From: Akebia trifoliata
Lineage: Eukaryota > Streptophyta > Magnoliopsida > Ranunculales > Lardizabalaceae
Length of the DNA stretch: 64,000 bases
Direction of reading: 5' to 3'
NCBI GenBank assembly: GCA_017979445.1
Contig: JADQWC010000560.1
Coordinates: 1-64,000, forward strand
The translations under genes were made by a program, and so were the position numbers. Below the pieces are notes generated by a model that did not search any database, was not told the origin of the DNA, and saw only the letters and a program-made list of their open reading frames with translations. This document shows positions 23,216-34,029 of this stretch, in pieces; position 1 is the stretch's first letter, and each line of letters begins with the position of its first letter.

Positions 23216-24545
23216 AAGGAGGCCATCTTTGGCCGAACCAATTTTCTGGTTACTCATCTTAATATCTCCTTCTTTAGCCATTTGCAGCCTTTAAAAAATA
23301 TTTATCTTTTCTTTCTCAACCTAATCATCCAGCCTAGGGGAGGGAAAGTTTGAACTACGTTTTGGTCTGATCCCAAAATTCTAGGGAACATAGGCAACCT
23401 GAGAAGTTACTTCAAGCCCAACCACACTAAAAAAATATTCCCTAGAAAAAGATTCAAAAAGAAAAAAAAATCAAAAATAATGTCAAAATAGGGAAGAAAA
23501 TCCAAAGAAAAGAATTAAAAATAAATGCCACACAATGGGAATCTAGGTTTTGAGCCTCAAGTCTCTTTTCTTTCTTAGCCAACTCCTAAGCCCACCTATG
23601 GAAGTCCTCCTTAGTACCGCATGAAAAGGTTGAGAAAAATAGTAAGCAAAATCAGGCAGTTACTCCAGAAATTTAGAAGAAAAAAAATGCCTGCTAGGTC
23701 GAAAACCTAAAAGGGCGACTTAGGCAAAAATTAAGGCAATCTCGCCAGGTTGAAAATCTGAAAAGACGGCCTTGACAAACGTTAGAGCAAAAAAAATGAT
23801 AAGCTCGCTAGATCAAAAACTTGAAAAGGCCATCTAGGCAAAAGTTAGAGCACGCTCGCTATATTGAAAACCTGAAAGGGTGATCTAAGCAAAAATCAGA
23901 GTAATCAAAAGGAAATCTCAATCAAGTTAAGAATCCAAAAAGTGATCCAAAGCAAAACATTGAAAATCCGAATGGCTAAGCTGCATCGACTTCAGGGCAA
24001 ACAATACCTAGTTTGAATCAAATATAGACTCAGTGGATACAAGTATCTCGTCTATGATTAATATGAATAGCTTCACGTCTCTAAGTAAACCGAGGGGGAG
24101 AAAGAACAGATTCTGTGATGAATTTCAAAATGAAATATTGTGCTCCAATTTCTTTCAGCATGACTCAAAATTTTCAACAAAAAAAAAGTAAAAATTAAAA
24201 GTTAAATCCTTATTGCGCTTACGGTAATGAAAGATTTCAAAACTTCATTATAAGGGCACTTCCCTTTTTTAAAGAATACAGTTTTCCCCCTTACACTAGG
24301 GCATTCTTTTTCAAACGTGTTCAATTATCCCCAATGCGACGCTCCCTATCAAACTAGGGGCTTTTGTTTAGAAGCTTAGTCAATTTCAACCCTAAAGGAT
24401 AAGGTTAACTTTGAATTAAAGATTACCCTTTTGATAGCAATTTTTGGAAAACCCCCGAGGCTCAAAGAAAATTAGAATGTTGACCTAACCTTCATAAATA
24501 AATAAAAAAATGATTCCTGTGGAGTGAGATTTTACTCCAATATTT
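23216..24545 (+). other. B 3' region with about 50-bp hairpin repeats
   Basis: Non-coding. It opens with GGAGGCCATCTTTGGCCGAA, also found after integrase in A1 (35500). 23690-23900 holds about four short repeats (GCTAGGTCGAAAACCT, AGGCAAAAATTAAGGCAA). Blocks like CAAACTAGGGGC near 24350 are shared with the other elements. Confidence 0.6.
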
Positions 24546-25800
24546 TACTCAGACCCATCGAGATTCTTTCTTGAATTTTGCTCAGATACCACCGAGGGTT
24601 TTCTCGGATTTTGCTCAGATGCCGTCGAAGATCTTCTCGGATTTTGCTCAGACGCCGCCGAGGGTTTTCTCGGATTTTGCTTAGATACCACCAAGGGTTT
24701 TCTCAGATTTTGCTCAGATGCCGCCGAGGGTCTTCTCGGATTTTGCTCAGACCTGCCGAGATTCGTCTCGGATAATCTCAGACTTACTCAGATTTTACTT
24801 AGACCTGCCGAAATTCTTTATCGGATTTTGCTCAAATGTCGCCGAGGTTCTTCTCGGATTTTGCTCAGACCCGCCGAGATTCGTTTCGGATTATTCTCAG
24901 ACTTATTCAGATTTTACTCAGACCCGTCGAGATTCGTCTTGGATTTTACTCAGACCTACTTAGATTTTGCTCAGACCTGTCGAGATTCTTTCTTAGATTT
25001 TGCTCAGATGCCGCCGAGGGTCTTCTCGGATTTTGCTCAGACCCGCCGAGATTCGTCTCGGATTATTCTCAGACTTACTCAAATTTTACTCAGACTTTCC
25101 AGGATTCTTTCTCGGATTTTGCTCAGACCCGCCCAGATTCGTATCGGATTATTCTTAGACTTACTTAGATTTTACTCAGACCTACCAAGATTCTTTTTCG
25201 GATTTTTCTCAGATACCGCCGAAAGTTTTCTCGGATTTTGCTCAGATGTCGCCGAGGGTATTCTCGGATTTTACTCAGACTCGTCAAGATTCGTCTCAGA
25301 TTATTCTGAGACTTACTCAGATTTTACTTAGACCCGCCGAGATTCTTTCTCTGATTTTGCTCAGACCTGCCGAGATTCGTCTCAGATTTTACTTAGACCT
25401 ACTTAGATTTTGCTCAGACCTGTCGAGATTTTTTCTCGGATTTTGATCAGATCCGTCGAGATTCGTCTCGGGTTATTCTCAGACCTGCTCAAATTTTGCT
25501 TAGACCTGCCGAGATTCTTTCTCGGATTTTGCTCAGACCCACCAAGATTCATCTCAGATTTTACTCAGACCTACTCATATTTTGCTCAGACCCATCGAGA
25601 TTTGTCTCGGATTTTACTCAGACCTACTCAGATTTTGCTCAGACTTGCCAAGATTTTTTCTCGGATTTTGCTCAGACCCACCGAGATTCGTCTCGGATTA
25701 TCTCAGACCTGCTCAGATTTTGCTCAAACCCGCTGAGATTATTCTTGGATTTTTTATCAGATTTTGCTCAGTTTATGCTCAGATTTTACTCACTTTTATC
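24546..25800 (+). repeat. B 3' UTR tandem array, period about 33-35 bp
   Basis: About 35 degenerate units of the form GCTCAGAYSCCGCCGAGRKT-TTCTCGGATTTT. Two unit types alternate: CCGAGGGTTTTCTCGG and CCGAGATTCGTCTCGG, both inverted repeats. All three plus frames stay largely open, giving several overlapping spurious ORFs. The array is related to the A1 array at 37001-38492 but more diverged. Confidence 0.9.
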
Positions 25801-26130
25801 TGATTTTTTTTCAAATGTTGCTCGAATTTTATGTTGACCTGACACAATTTCCTATCCTCTTAGCATTGTGCAGAATGGAGGTGCACATTTTCAAAATCAT
25901 CACTACACAATGGCACACACGTGCACTCTCATTGCATTTGCATTAGTCAAGGAGAATTTATCAAAATTCAAGGATATGACATTTTTCCAAGGAGAGGTTA
26001 CCCTCAAGGATCTGGACACTTCGACAAATTGTCGAATCAAGCTGCAAAATGGATTGTCATTAGCTTTGACATTCGGATGTCGCACTATCTACCACAATAG
26101 ATTGGGCATCTAGTTTGCTTCCACACTCTG

Positions 26131-26145
26131 TCAAAGAGAGGCATC
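26131..26145 (+). other. B polypurine tract
   Basis: TCAAAGAGAGGCATC directly before the 3' LTR start TGTAGACATCCC. Confidence 0.8.
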
Positions 26146-28469
26146 TGTAGACATCCCATTTTTTCATTTGCCTAATTCAACAATTCGTCACCTAGTTGTT
26201 GTGAATTCCTAATGTTGAACATAAAATAACTCAAAGGCTTGTGAGTACTGCTTGCTTCCTTTTGTTTCTAATTTCTTTTCATCCCCCTACTTGTCACGAC
26301 TCGACATAGAAGTTTACACATGCTAAGGATCGCTACATTTTACGTCCGACTTAGCCAGCACGTACGCATAGGTTCGCTACATAGTTCGATAAGTTAAAGA
26401 CCTTGCTACGCTAGGAAAATATAACTTTGAGACTTAAAAATAATTACGCAGGAACTGAAAGAAACCTCACGCTAAAATTTGTAAAAAACTGTAAAAATCA
26501 TCAAAATGACGAAAATACCCCTCATAATTTTAGACCCTTGAAAAATCTCGAAAGTACCTCCATTGCACTCAGAATGTAATTTCGAGTATAACGGGATCCA
26601 AATGGATAAAAATAGAGAAAGTCGACCGAACTACCCCTCAATATCCAACTCTAACATAGAGACCCTGATATTTACGAAAATAAAATTTAAATCGAAAATC
26701 AAACAAAAATTCAACCAACAAACCAATTTAAAATTCAAATCAAATTTAAACCAAAAATCAAAATAAAATTCAACTTGAAAATTAAACTAAACCAAGATCA
26801 AATTAAAATTCAAAATTTAACAAAAATTTAAAATCGAAAATCAAATTAAATTTCAATTAAAATACAAAATAAAAATTAAGTTTAATTAAAAATCAAGAAA
26901 TCAATTAAAATACAAAATCAAAATCAATTTTAAAATCATTCAACCAATTAAAAAGTAAAATTAAATCAATCGATCAACCAATCAAAATAAAATCGACATC
27001 AAATTAAAATTGAATCAACCAAATCAAATTTTAAAATCAAGTTGAAATACAAAATCAAAATCAAAATTTAAACATCGACAAAAATCAATCGAAATTCAAT
27101 TGAAAATCAAATTGAAATTCAAGTTAAAAATCATTTGAATCAATCAAATCGATCAACCAATCAAAATCAAATTAAAATTGAATTAACAAAATCAAAATTT
27201 AAAATCAAATTGAAATTCAAAATCAAAATTTAAAAAAAAATTAAAATCAAATCATAATCAAACAAAAGTCAAATTAAAATTCAATTGATTAAGTAAAGTG
27301 AAAATTAAAATCCATCAAAATTTTAAATCAAAATCCAATCCATCGATTAACATTGAAATTAAAATACAATCGACTAAGTAAAATCGATCAACCAAATTCA
27401 AAACTAAAATCTACCAATTGAATTCAAAATTAAATCAATAAATCAAAAATAAAATCCACTCGATCAAATTGAAATCCAAATCAGATTGAATTAAAATCGA
27501 GTTCCAACCGACCAATCAATTTAATAATCTATGAGAGATCATTAAGGCAAGTAGCGTGGGATCACCACCCCCCCATTCTTAAAAAATAAAAAAAAGTAAG
27601 AAAGAAAATACGTGGACACAAATTTTCTTCTCCAACTCTCTCTTTCCCATGTCCTTCATCTCCCTCTCTCCAATTTCTCATAACTACCCATGTCCTCCAC
27701 CATGACTTCCATTTCTCCCTCTCTCATGTTTGATTGTAGATCTACTATAAAATAGGATCAAAGGAACTATTAAAAAAAAAACGTTTTTGTGACTACCCTT
27801 AAAAAAAATAGCAACATTTTTTCCACCATTAAACATATAACCTTCTTCTTCCTTCTTGAAAAAAAAAAGGCCACACCTTCTTCTCCATTAATGTCTTCAA
27901 CTCTTCTCTCCCACGTTGGACGGCAATCCCACTTCTTCTTCTTCTCCATTTAAAAATAAAATTAAAAAAAATCTACAACAATCATCTTCTTCCATTAATA
28001 TTTTTTCGTCCTATTCAAACAAAAAAAAAATCAAGAATAGAAGATACCCCCCAACCATCTTCTTTCTTTCACTCTCTCTATTTTTCTTCCTCTTCACTAC
28101 ATGTTTCTTTCAACCATTCAAACAACTAAAAGTAAAAAAATAAAAAATTAATTTTGAAAGAAAATTCACACATCAAACTCATAAGATAACGGCATTACTC
28201 ATAAGCTATTTCGAATTTTTGTTGAATGAATCTAAGTCCGAAATTATTCGACAAAGGTAATTTTTTATTTACTTTTATTTATTTATTTATTTATTTATTT
28301 ATTCTTGATTTCATAATTTTTTATGTACCCGAATGGATTCGTTGATTTTTTAAGTATACGTGGCACTAATGGTAATTTTTAAAATTTCTGAAATATTGAT
28401 AGATCAACTAATTGATTATTAATATTATCGGATCGATTTTCTCATTTTCTAATATTAATGGATCAATTC
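26146..28469 (+). repeat. B 3' LTR, first part
   Basis: Starts TGTAGACATCCC and runs to the A1 insertion point. It includes the A-rich block (26650-27510), the pyrimidine-rich block (27590-28100) and a GT donor at 28257 (AAAG|GTAATT). The last five bases, AATTC (28465-28469), are the target site of A1. Confidence 0.85.
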
Positions 28470-29580
28470 TGTAGACACCCCATTTTTGCATCCGCCTGAT
28501 TAATCAAGTCGTCGACCCGATCGCAAAGGTTCCCAATGATGGATGTCTATTCCAATGCTTTATTTTGTTACCAGATATGTTTCAGAAATCCGGATGAGGT
28601 ATCTCGAACTGACAAAACTTAGAAACCACGCTACGCTAGGAAAATACGACCCCAGAAACATAGAAATCATCATCTTGCAAATAAAAAAGAAGCTTCACGA
28701 TAAAAATCACTAAATTACCAAAATACCCCTAACATCAAAACAACTCTAGAGCCTGCATTACGCTTAGGAAAACCCACTCAAACACATAAAACAATAAATC
28801 GAAACCAAGTAAACCACTTCGCCAATTTTCACAAAATTTGACAAAATTACGAAAATACCCCTCATAAAGTTCACGATCATTCATACAAAAAACTTCATAA
28901 ATGATAAAAACCAACATTCCCATTGAATTCCTTACGAAAAACTGATTCCAAAACATCTTGGAACATTGAAAAACGACTTAAAACGTAAAAAAATCCTCTC
29001 CGAGGGTAAAACGGTAATTTCACACAATTTACATAATTAAAAAATTCGAAATTAATAAATAAAACATTAAATAATTAAAGTGAAACATTAATGAAATTAA
29101 TTTAAAAAGTTGAACCTAAAAAATCGATTAATTGGACTCTCAGGCAAAATTGTTGAGGGTTCGTGGGATATTTCTTTAAGGACCCCTCCATTTGGGGGGC
29201 CAAAGAATTAAAGATATAATAGAAGGGGGTTCTCCAAAAATTAAAAGTAAATCAAGCAAGACTGAAGCCAAGGTATTAAAGTCAATCAAGTGAGACTGAA
29301 GTCAAAATTAAAGTCAATCAAGCAAGACTGAAGTCAAGGTACTAATCGAGTCAATCTCATAAGACTAAGGTCAAAACCCTAAATCAAAACCCTAATCTAA
29401 ACTAATCAAGTCAATCTCATAAGACTAAGGTCAAAACCCTAAATCCAAACCCTAATCTAAACTAATCAAGTCAATCTCATAAGACTAAGTCAAAACCCTA
29501 AAACCCTAAAGACTAAGTCAAAACCCTAATTGAAACCCTAAAAGAAACCCTAATCAAATCCTAAATGCTTCTAAAAACTT

Positions 29581-29588
29581 TATAAATA
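29581..29588 (+). promoter_or_regulatory. A1 5' LTR TATA box
   Basis: TATAAATA followed by GGAGCC. The sequence just downstream, CACCCTATTTTCGTATCAAA, is well conserved in A2 and partly in A3, as expected around a transcription start near 29610. Equivalent boxes are at 39983-39990, and on the minus strand at 49415-49408 and 63715-63708. Confidence 0.75.
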
Positions 29589-29910
29589 GGAGCCTCCACA
29601 CCCTATTTTCGTATCAAAGAAGAAACCCTAGAAAAAGTAGGTGAAGAAGCCTCCACAACCTCCCCAAAACCCTAATTTTGGAGTCCCAACTCCTTCCCTA
29701 ACACCCCTACTCCGATTTTAGCCTAAAAAACACCCAAAAACCTTTCAAAAACACCCCAAAAATCCACACAAATTCAAAGCATCCAGATCCAAGAAAGAGA
29801 CACCTTACCTCGGAGATCAGAAATCAGATTCGGAGACAAAGCGAAGCAAGGAGTACGGTACAAGGAACTGCTTTTCAGATCTGAGGGAATAGTACTTTTG
29901 CAGATCGAAG

Positions 29911-29916
29911 GTAAGG
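29911..29916 (+). promoter_or_regulatory. Candidate conserved splice donor in A1 LTR
   Basis: GATCGAAG|GTAAGG matches a plant 5' splice site. It lies about 330 bases downstream of the TATA box. The same spacing and an AAG|GTA core occur in A2 (49078) and A3 (10568). No acceptor was identified. Confidence 0.5.
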
Positions 29917-30188
29917 TTTTTTATTATTTTTTAAATCTAGGTTTTATCATTAGCGATGTAGTTATATTTGGTATAAGTAGAGACCGGCATTGACCGGGCG
30001 GGGTTGGTGCCTAACACCTTCCAACCCCGTAACATGATCTCCGGATTCAGATTTCTATAGTAGATTAGTTCTTGTTTATCCATTGTAGGGTCAGTTTGGT
30101 TCCTAGACCATAATAACTAGGTGGCGACTCCCAAACCTCAAGGGTCAAAAGCGGATCCGTACACCCCGCGGATCGAGGGCGCTTTCAG

Positions 30189-30207
30189 TGGCGACTCCAC
30201 TGGGGAC
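30189..30207 (+). other. A1 primer-binding site
   Basis: TGGCGACTCCACTGGGGAC, one base after the LTR end. The same sequence is present on the minus strand in A2 (63109-63091). Confidence 0.8.
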
Positions 30208-33200
30208 CTTCGAGGATCAAACTTGAAAAGCCCCAAGTATGGGATACGTCGCTAATAGGACCTTTTTATTTGATTTTTAGTTAGTTGATTATTTGTTTAT
30301 TGTATTTTATTTATTTATGTTTTTTTTTGTTGTTATTCTTTTGGCTTAATCATAGATCACATGATTCAATCTTCAATATCCTAATCTGGTATATCATTTT
30401 TTTATGGTTCAATCGAAGTCATTCGGCATGACCCTAAATAATACGAGATTTCAAAGGAATAATCTTATTGAGAATGAGATAATGGTTTTCGGACCATGAT
30501 TTTTTTTACGCACGTAATTATTTTTCGATTCAAATTTTAAGTGTGTGTTTGATTTGATATTTGACCATTTTACTTTAAAAAAAAAACAAAAAAAACAAAA
30601 AAAAGTTTTTTTTTAATGGTTAGGCGCGTTGCCCTATGAACAACAAGGAAGAAAATAAGAAGAAAATAAAAGGAATTTTATTATTTTTTTTTAAAGGATC
30701 TATCTACAGCAACGTTGGGCTGTGTTGTAGCAAGAAAAAAATCCTTTTATTTTAAATAAAAAAAAAAATTTGAGGTTCTGTCAACACAAACATGCTGGAA
30801 GAGTGGTGTGCCCTGAATAATATGTATTTCTTTCGATTTACACACCATCTTAACGTTAAGAGGGCGCTGGTGGGTTTGGTGTGCTACTAATAAAAATATT
30901 ATTTTCATTCTGGCACATCATCTTCCCAAGATGATAAACAGCTGGGTTTAACGCTGGACGAACTCCTCTCTCTGCTGTATCGATTGGAATTTCGGCCCCA
31001 TCCATGTCGATTTTAATTAAGATCGTTGATTTCTGTTGATTCAAAGGATAGTTTTTAAAGAAAACCGACTCAAACGTGATGATCTCGTCGTCTTCAACAA
31101 GAACCGATCGGTTCTGATCAGAAATCAGTCATCTTGGTCTCTCAACCCTCGTCGATTTGAAAGCTTTATTTCAACAGATTTATAGCTTTGCTCCCCCTTG
31201 GCCACAAGAAGTTTCGATCGATTGAAAGAATATGGGAGCTCTCTGCCGAAGGAAACCTTTGTAGTTCCTTTGGTTTCATCGTTTTTTTTTTAAAAAAAAA
31301 TCTGCAATGTGGTTTCCATGAGAGATTTTGTTGGTTTCCAACGATTTTCAAAGCTTTAGAGATTCGATTCAAGCTTTGAGCTTTCTCTGTGATTTTTTTT
31401 TTTTTTTAAAAAAAAAAAAAAACTGATTCAACCGTGATTTTATGTGAATTCAAATCTCATACAGTGTTGTCGGTTTTGGTCTATCTTGTTAGCTATTTAT
31501 GTTCTTCAACTCTCATACATCAGATCGGCATTGTGAATGTGAACCCAACGGTAGAAACTCTCATATAGCAGATCGGTATTGTGAATGTGAACCCAACTGT
31601 AAAAGCGTTGAATTTCTTTTAGTTGCTTTTAAACCGTGCATCGGAAAGGTGTAGGGAACCTGTTGGATTTGGACTTTCGTTTTTCTGTTTAGAATTCCAG
31701 GGAATATCGATTTGTGATTGAGATCGAATAAGAGATTTTTCCTTGTTTCTGATTTAACAGCGCCAAACAATTTAATCGTTGGTCGGACCTTTTTCGATTT
31801 GTCATGTTTATTTTTAAAATTTTTGAGGTCAAAACCGATGGATCAAACGGGAATTCGCGACTAAATAAGCACATTTTCATGGAATGTTTGCTTAATTTAA
31901 CTATTGAAGAATGTAGTTGTTTAGTTCATCTCCAGCTTTTATTAACACCTCAGTATTCATTTATAACACACCAATCCATATGTGGGCAATTATTTATTTT
32001 TTATAAAGGATTGATATGTTATAAATTAATAATGGGTTGCTAATATACCTCAATGTTGTTCTAATTTTTGGCAACCCACACACCAATTGTTCTAATGACA
32101 CCTTGATGATTTACGTGAAAATTTGGGTGACACTAGTAAGAGATGGTTTGTCAACAACGATCCATTTGTTGGCTAAATTTTTATTGGGATTTTGTTTTTG
32201 ATTTTTTTAAAAAAAAATGGGTATTTGATTTTAAAATCTCCATCCTGACGAATATCCAGTCATCCTCAATACAATATGATTTGAAATTCTGAATTATTTT
32301 GGGCCATTCAAAATAACCTTCGATTGAAATACATAAGGAAATAATGTTGGATTAAATGCTTGCTATATACTTGATATGCTCATCTTTAATCATGTGATTT
32401 GAATGGTTTTGATCTTGATTAAGTATTCATGTGATCAGGATAGTGTTTATTTCAATTAAATATTCATGTAATTCATTTTGTAATGATTGGTTTGATTGGA
32501 TCCATTGGTCCATTTACTTGAAAAAATCTCAGGCACACCCCACCCTGCTTTGCACACATCACATGCACGTTTACCGCTTTACTCACTTACACGTCCCATT
32601 TAGCCAACGTGGTACTAGTGCGTGGCCCGGTCTCTTCGGAGATGCGACGTCATTCATGAAACCCACAACTCCAGTCACGTACCTTAGGGTATATCGAACT
32701 GGGGCATCAATACCGTCTGATCAGGTGATTCTGAGAGGCATATTGATGCACCCAAGCTGGGGCGACCTGAGTCTTTGTCCTATTGTAAGCCACACAGTCA
32801 CATGTCCCGATTGCCAACGTAGAACTAGTACGTGGTCGGTCCCCTCGTGGGATGCCAAACCATTTATGAAAGCTACAACTCTTGACTCGTACCCGTAGGT
32901 ATAAAAGGTAATCTAAGTATATCAATTGCACTTCTTGGTCAAAACCGGTGCCTAAGCAAGATCTTGCCCCGCTGTACCCTACTGTACGAGGGGGATAGAC
33001 TACGTCTATTCTAGACGAGAGGTATTTAAGTGGGCCCTTGCTCAGCATTGTGCGCCACCTCTCAACTGGAGATCAAATTGGTTGTTTTTGGCTTCAGAGA
33101 AGTGAGTTGAGATTTTAGATTATCACCTACACGGTATATCAAACCAAGTCACCACGTATCGAGAGGTATATAGGTGTGTTTGGGCAAGGGTGGCCAGATA

Positions 33201-34029
33201 AAAATGCATTGCACGTAGTAAGCTTAGAGTCTAGAAACTTTCCCAGTAGGTCACGACTCGAACTTATCGTGGGTGTTCCCGGGTTGTTTATTGAATAAAT
33301 GCATGTGATTGATGAATGTATGTGAATGATGAGATCAGAATGCATGTGAATGATGAAATGGATGTATGTGAATGATGAGATCAGAGTGTATGATTGTCCT
33401 CAAGGATAAAAGAATATTGTTTTTGAAAATCAAAATGGGTGCACCGACCCAATAAAAAATCTATCTCTTGCAAATGACCCAGCCCAACTCGATCCAACAA
33501 TCCTGATGGATCGGGCCATTTAAATTGAAATAGAAATCAAATTTTCAAAGAAGAAAAATAGTTTACAAAGGGAAAGTATTTTCCAGAAAAAAATATTTTC
33601 CAAAAGAAGTGTTTCCAAAAAAAGTGTCATTCTCTTAAAAAAAATATTTTCTAAGAAAAAACGTTTTCCAAAAAATATTTTCCATAAAAACAAGATTTTC
33701 CAAGAGAAGATACTTTCCAAATAAAAAATTATTTTTCAGAGAAAAAATATTTTTCAGAAGAAAATATTTTCCAAAAGAAAAGAAAATGAAGGAAAAATGA
33801 TTTACAAAAGATATATATTTGCATGAAAAATTATTGAAATATGTTTGAAGTTGTTATTCAATGAAAACATTATTTGTCAATATTTTTCAAGAGTGCAGTA
33901 AAATTATTTTTCTTCTGAATAATCATTAAATGGATGAACTTTTTAATGGATTGGTGCACAAAATTCAATAAAATCTCAGGATTCATTTAAAATGTTATCA
34001 AGGGGGTGACACTGAAATTGGTTAAATTC
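30208..34029 (+). other. A1 5' leader, non-coding, with an unexplained 1.8 kb segment
   Basis: 30208-30560 aligns with the start of the A2 leader. 30560-32330 has no counterpart in A2 or B and shows no recognised gene; it contains A- and T-runs and near-matching arms at 31959-31977 and 32008-32026. 32330-33300 aligns again with A2 and A3, including a duplicated block (32600-32690 and 32815-32905, each starting CCAACGT and ending CTCGTACC or CACGTACC). 33520-33800 is a run of TTTTCC(A/G)AAAGAAAA-like words shared with A2 54700-54950. Open frames here, such as 32431-32898, look incidental. Confidence 0.55.
31959..32026. repeat. Inverted repeat in A1 leader
   Basis: ATTTATAACACACCAATCC (31959-31977) and GGATTGATATGTTATAAAT (32008-32026) are reverse complements except at two positions, with 30 bases between. 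It could be the core of a small foldback element; no terminal motif or target duplication is clear. Confidence 0.6.

Larger units (their letters stand above)
28470..30187 (+). repeat. A1 5' LTR (1718 bp)
   Basis: Begins TGTAGACACCCC and ends GAGGGCGCTTTCA. It contains a stretch of AAACCCTAA words and AAGACTAAGGTCAAAACCC repeats (29270-29560), the TATA box at 29581, a GT donor at 29911, and a GTGGCGACTCCC copy (30121) resembling the start of the primer site. Confidence 0.92.

Noticed and set aside
24578..25837. Overlapping 60-167 codon frames in the B array
   Set aside because: Same cause: a tandem repeat poor in stop codons.
29270..29640. Interstitial telomere repeat
   Set aside because: AAACCCTAA words are scattered and separated by other sequence; they are LTR promoter words, not a head-to-tail telomere array.
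32431..33048. 155- and 113-codon frames on both strands of the A1 leader
   Set aside because: The region is a conserved non-coding leader present in several copies with indels that ignore the frame.
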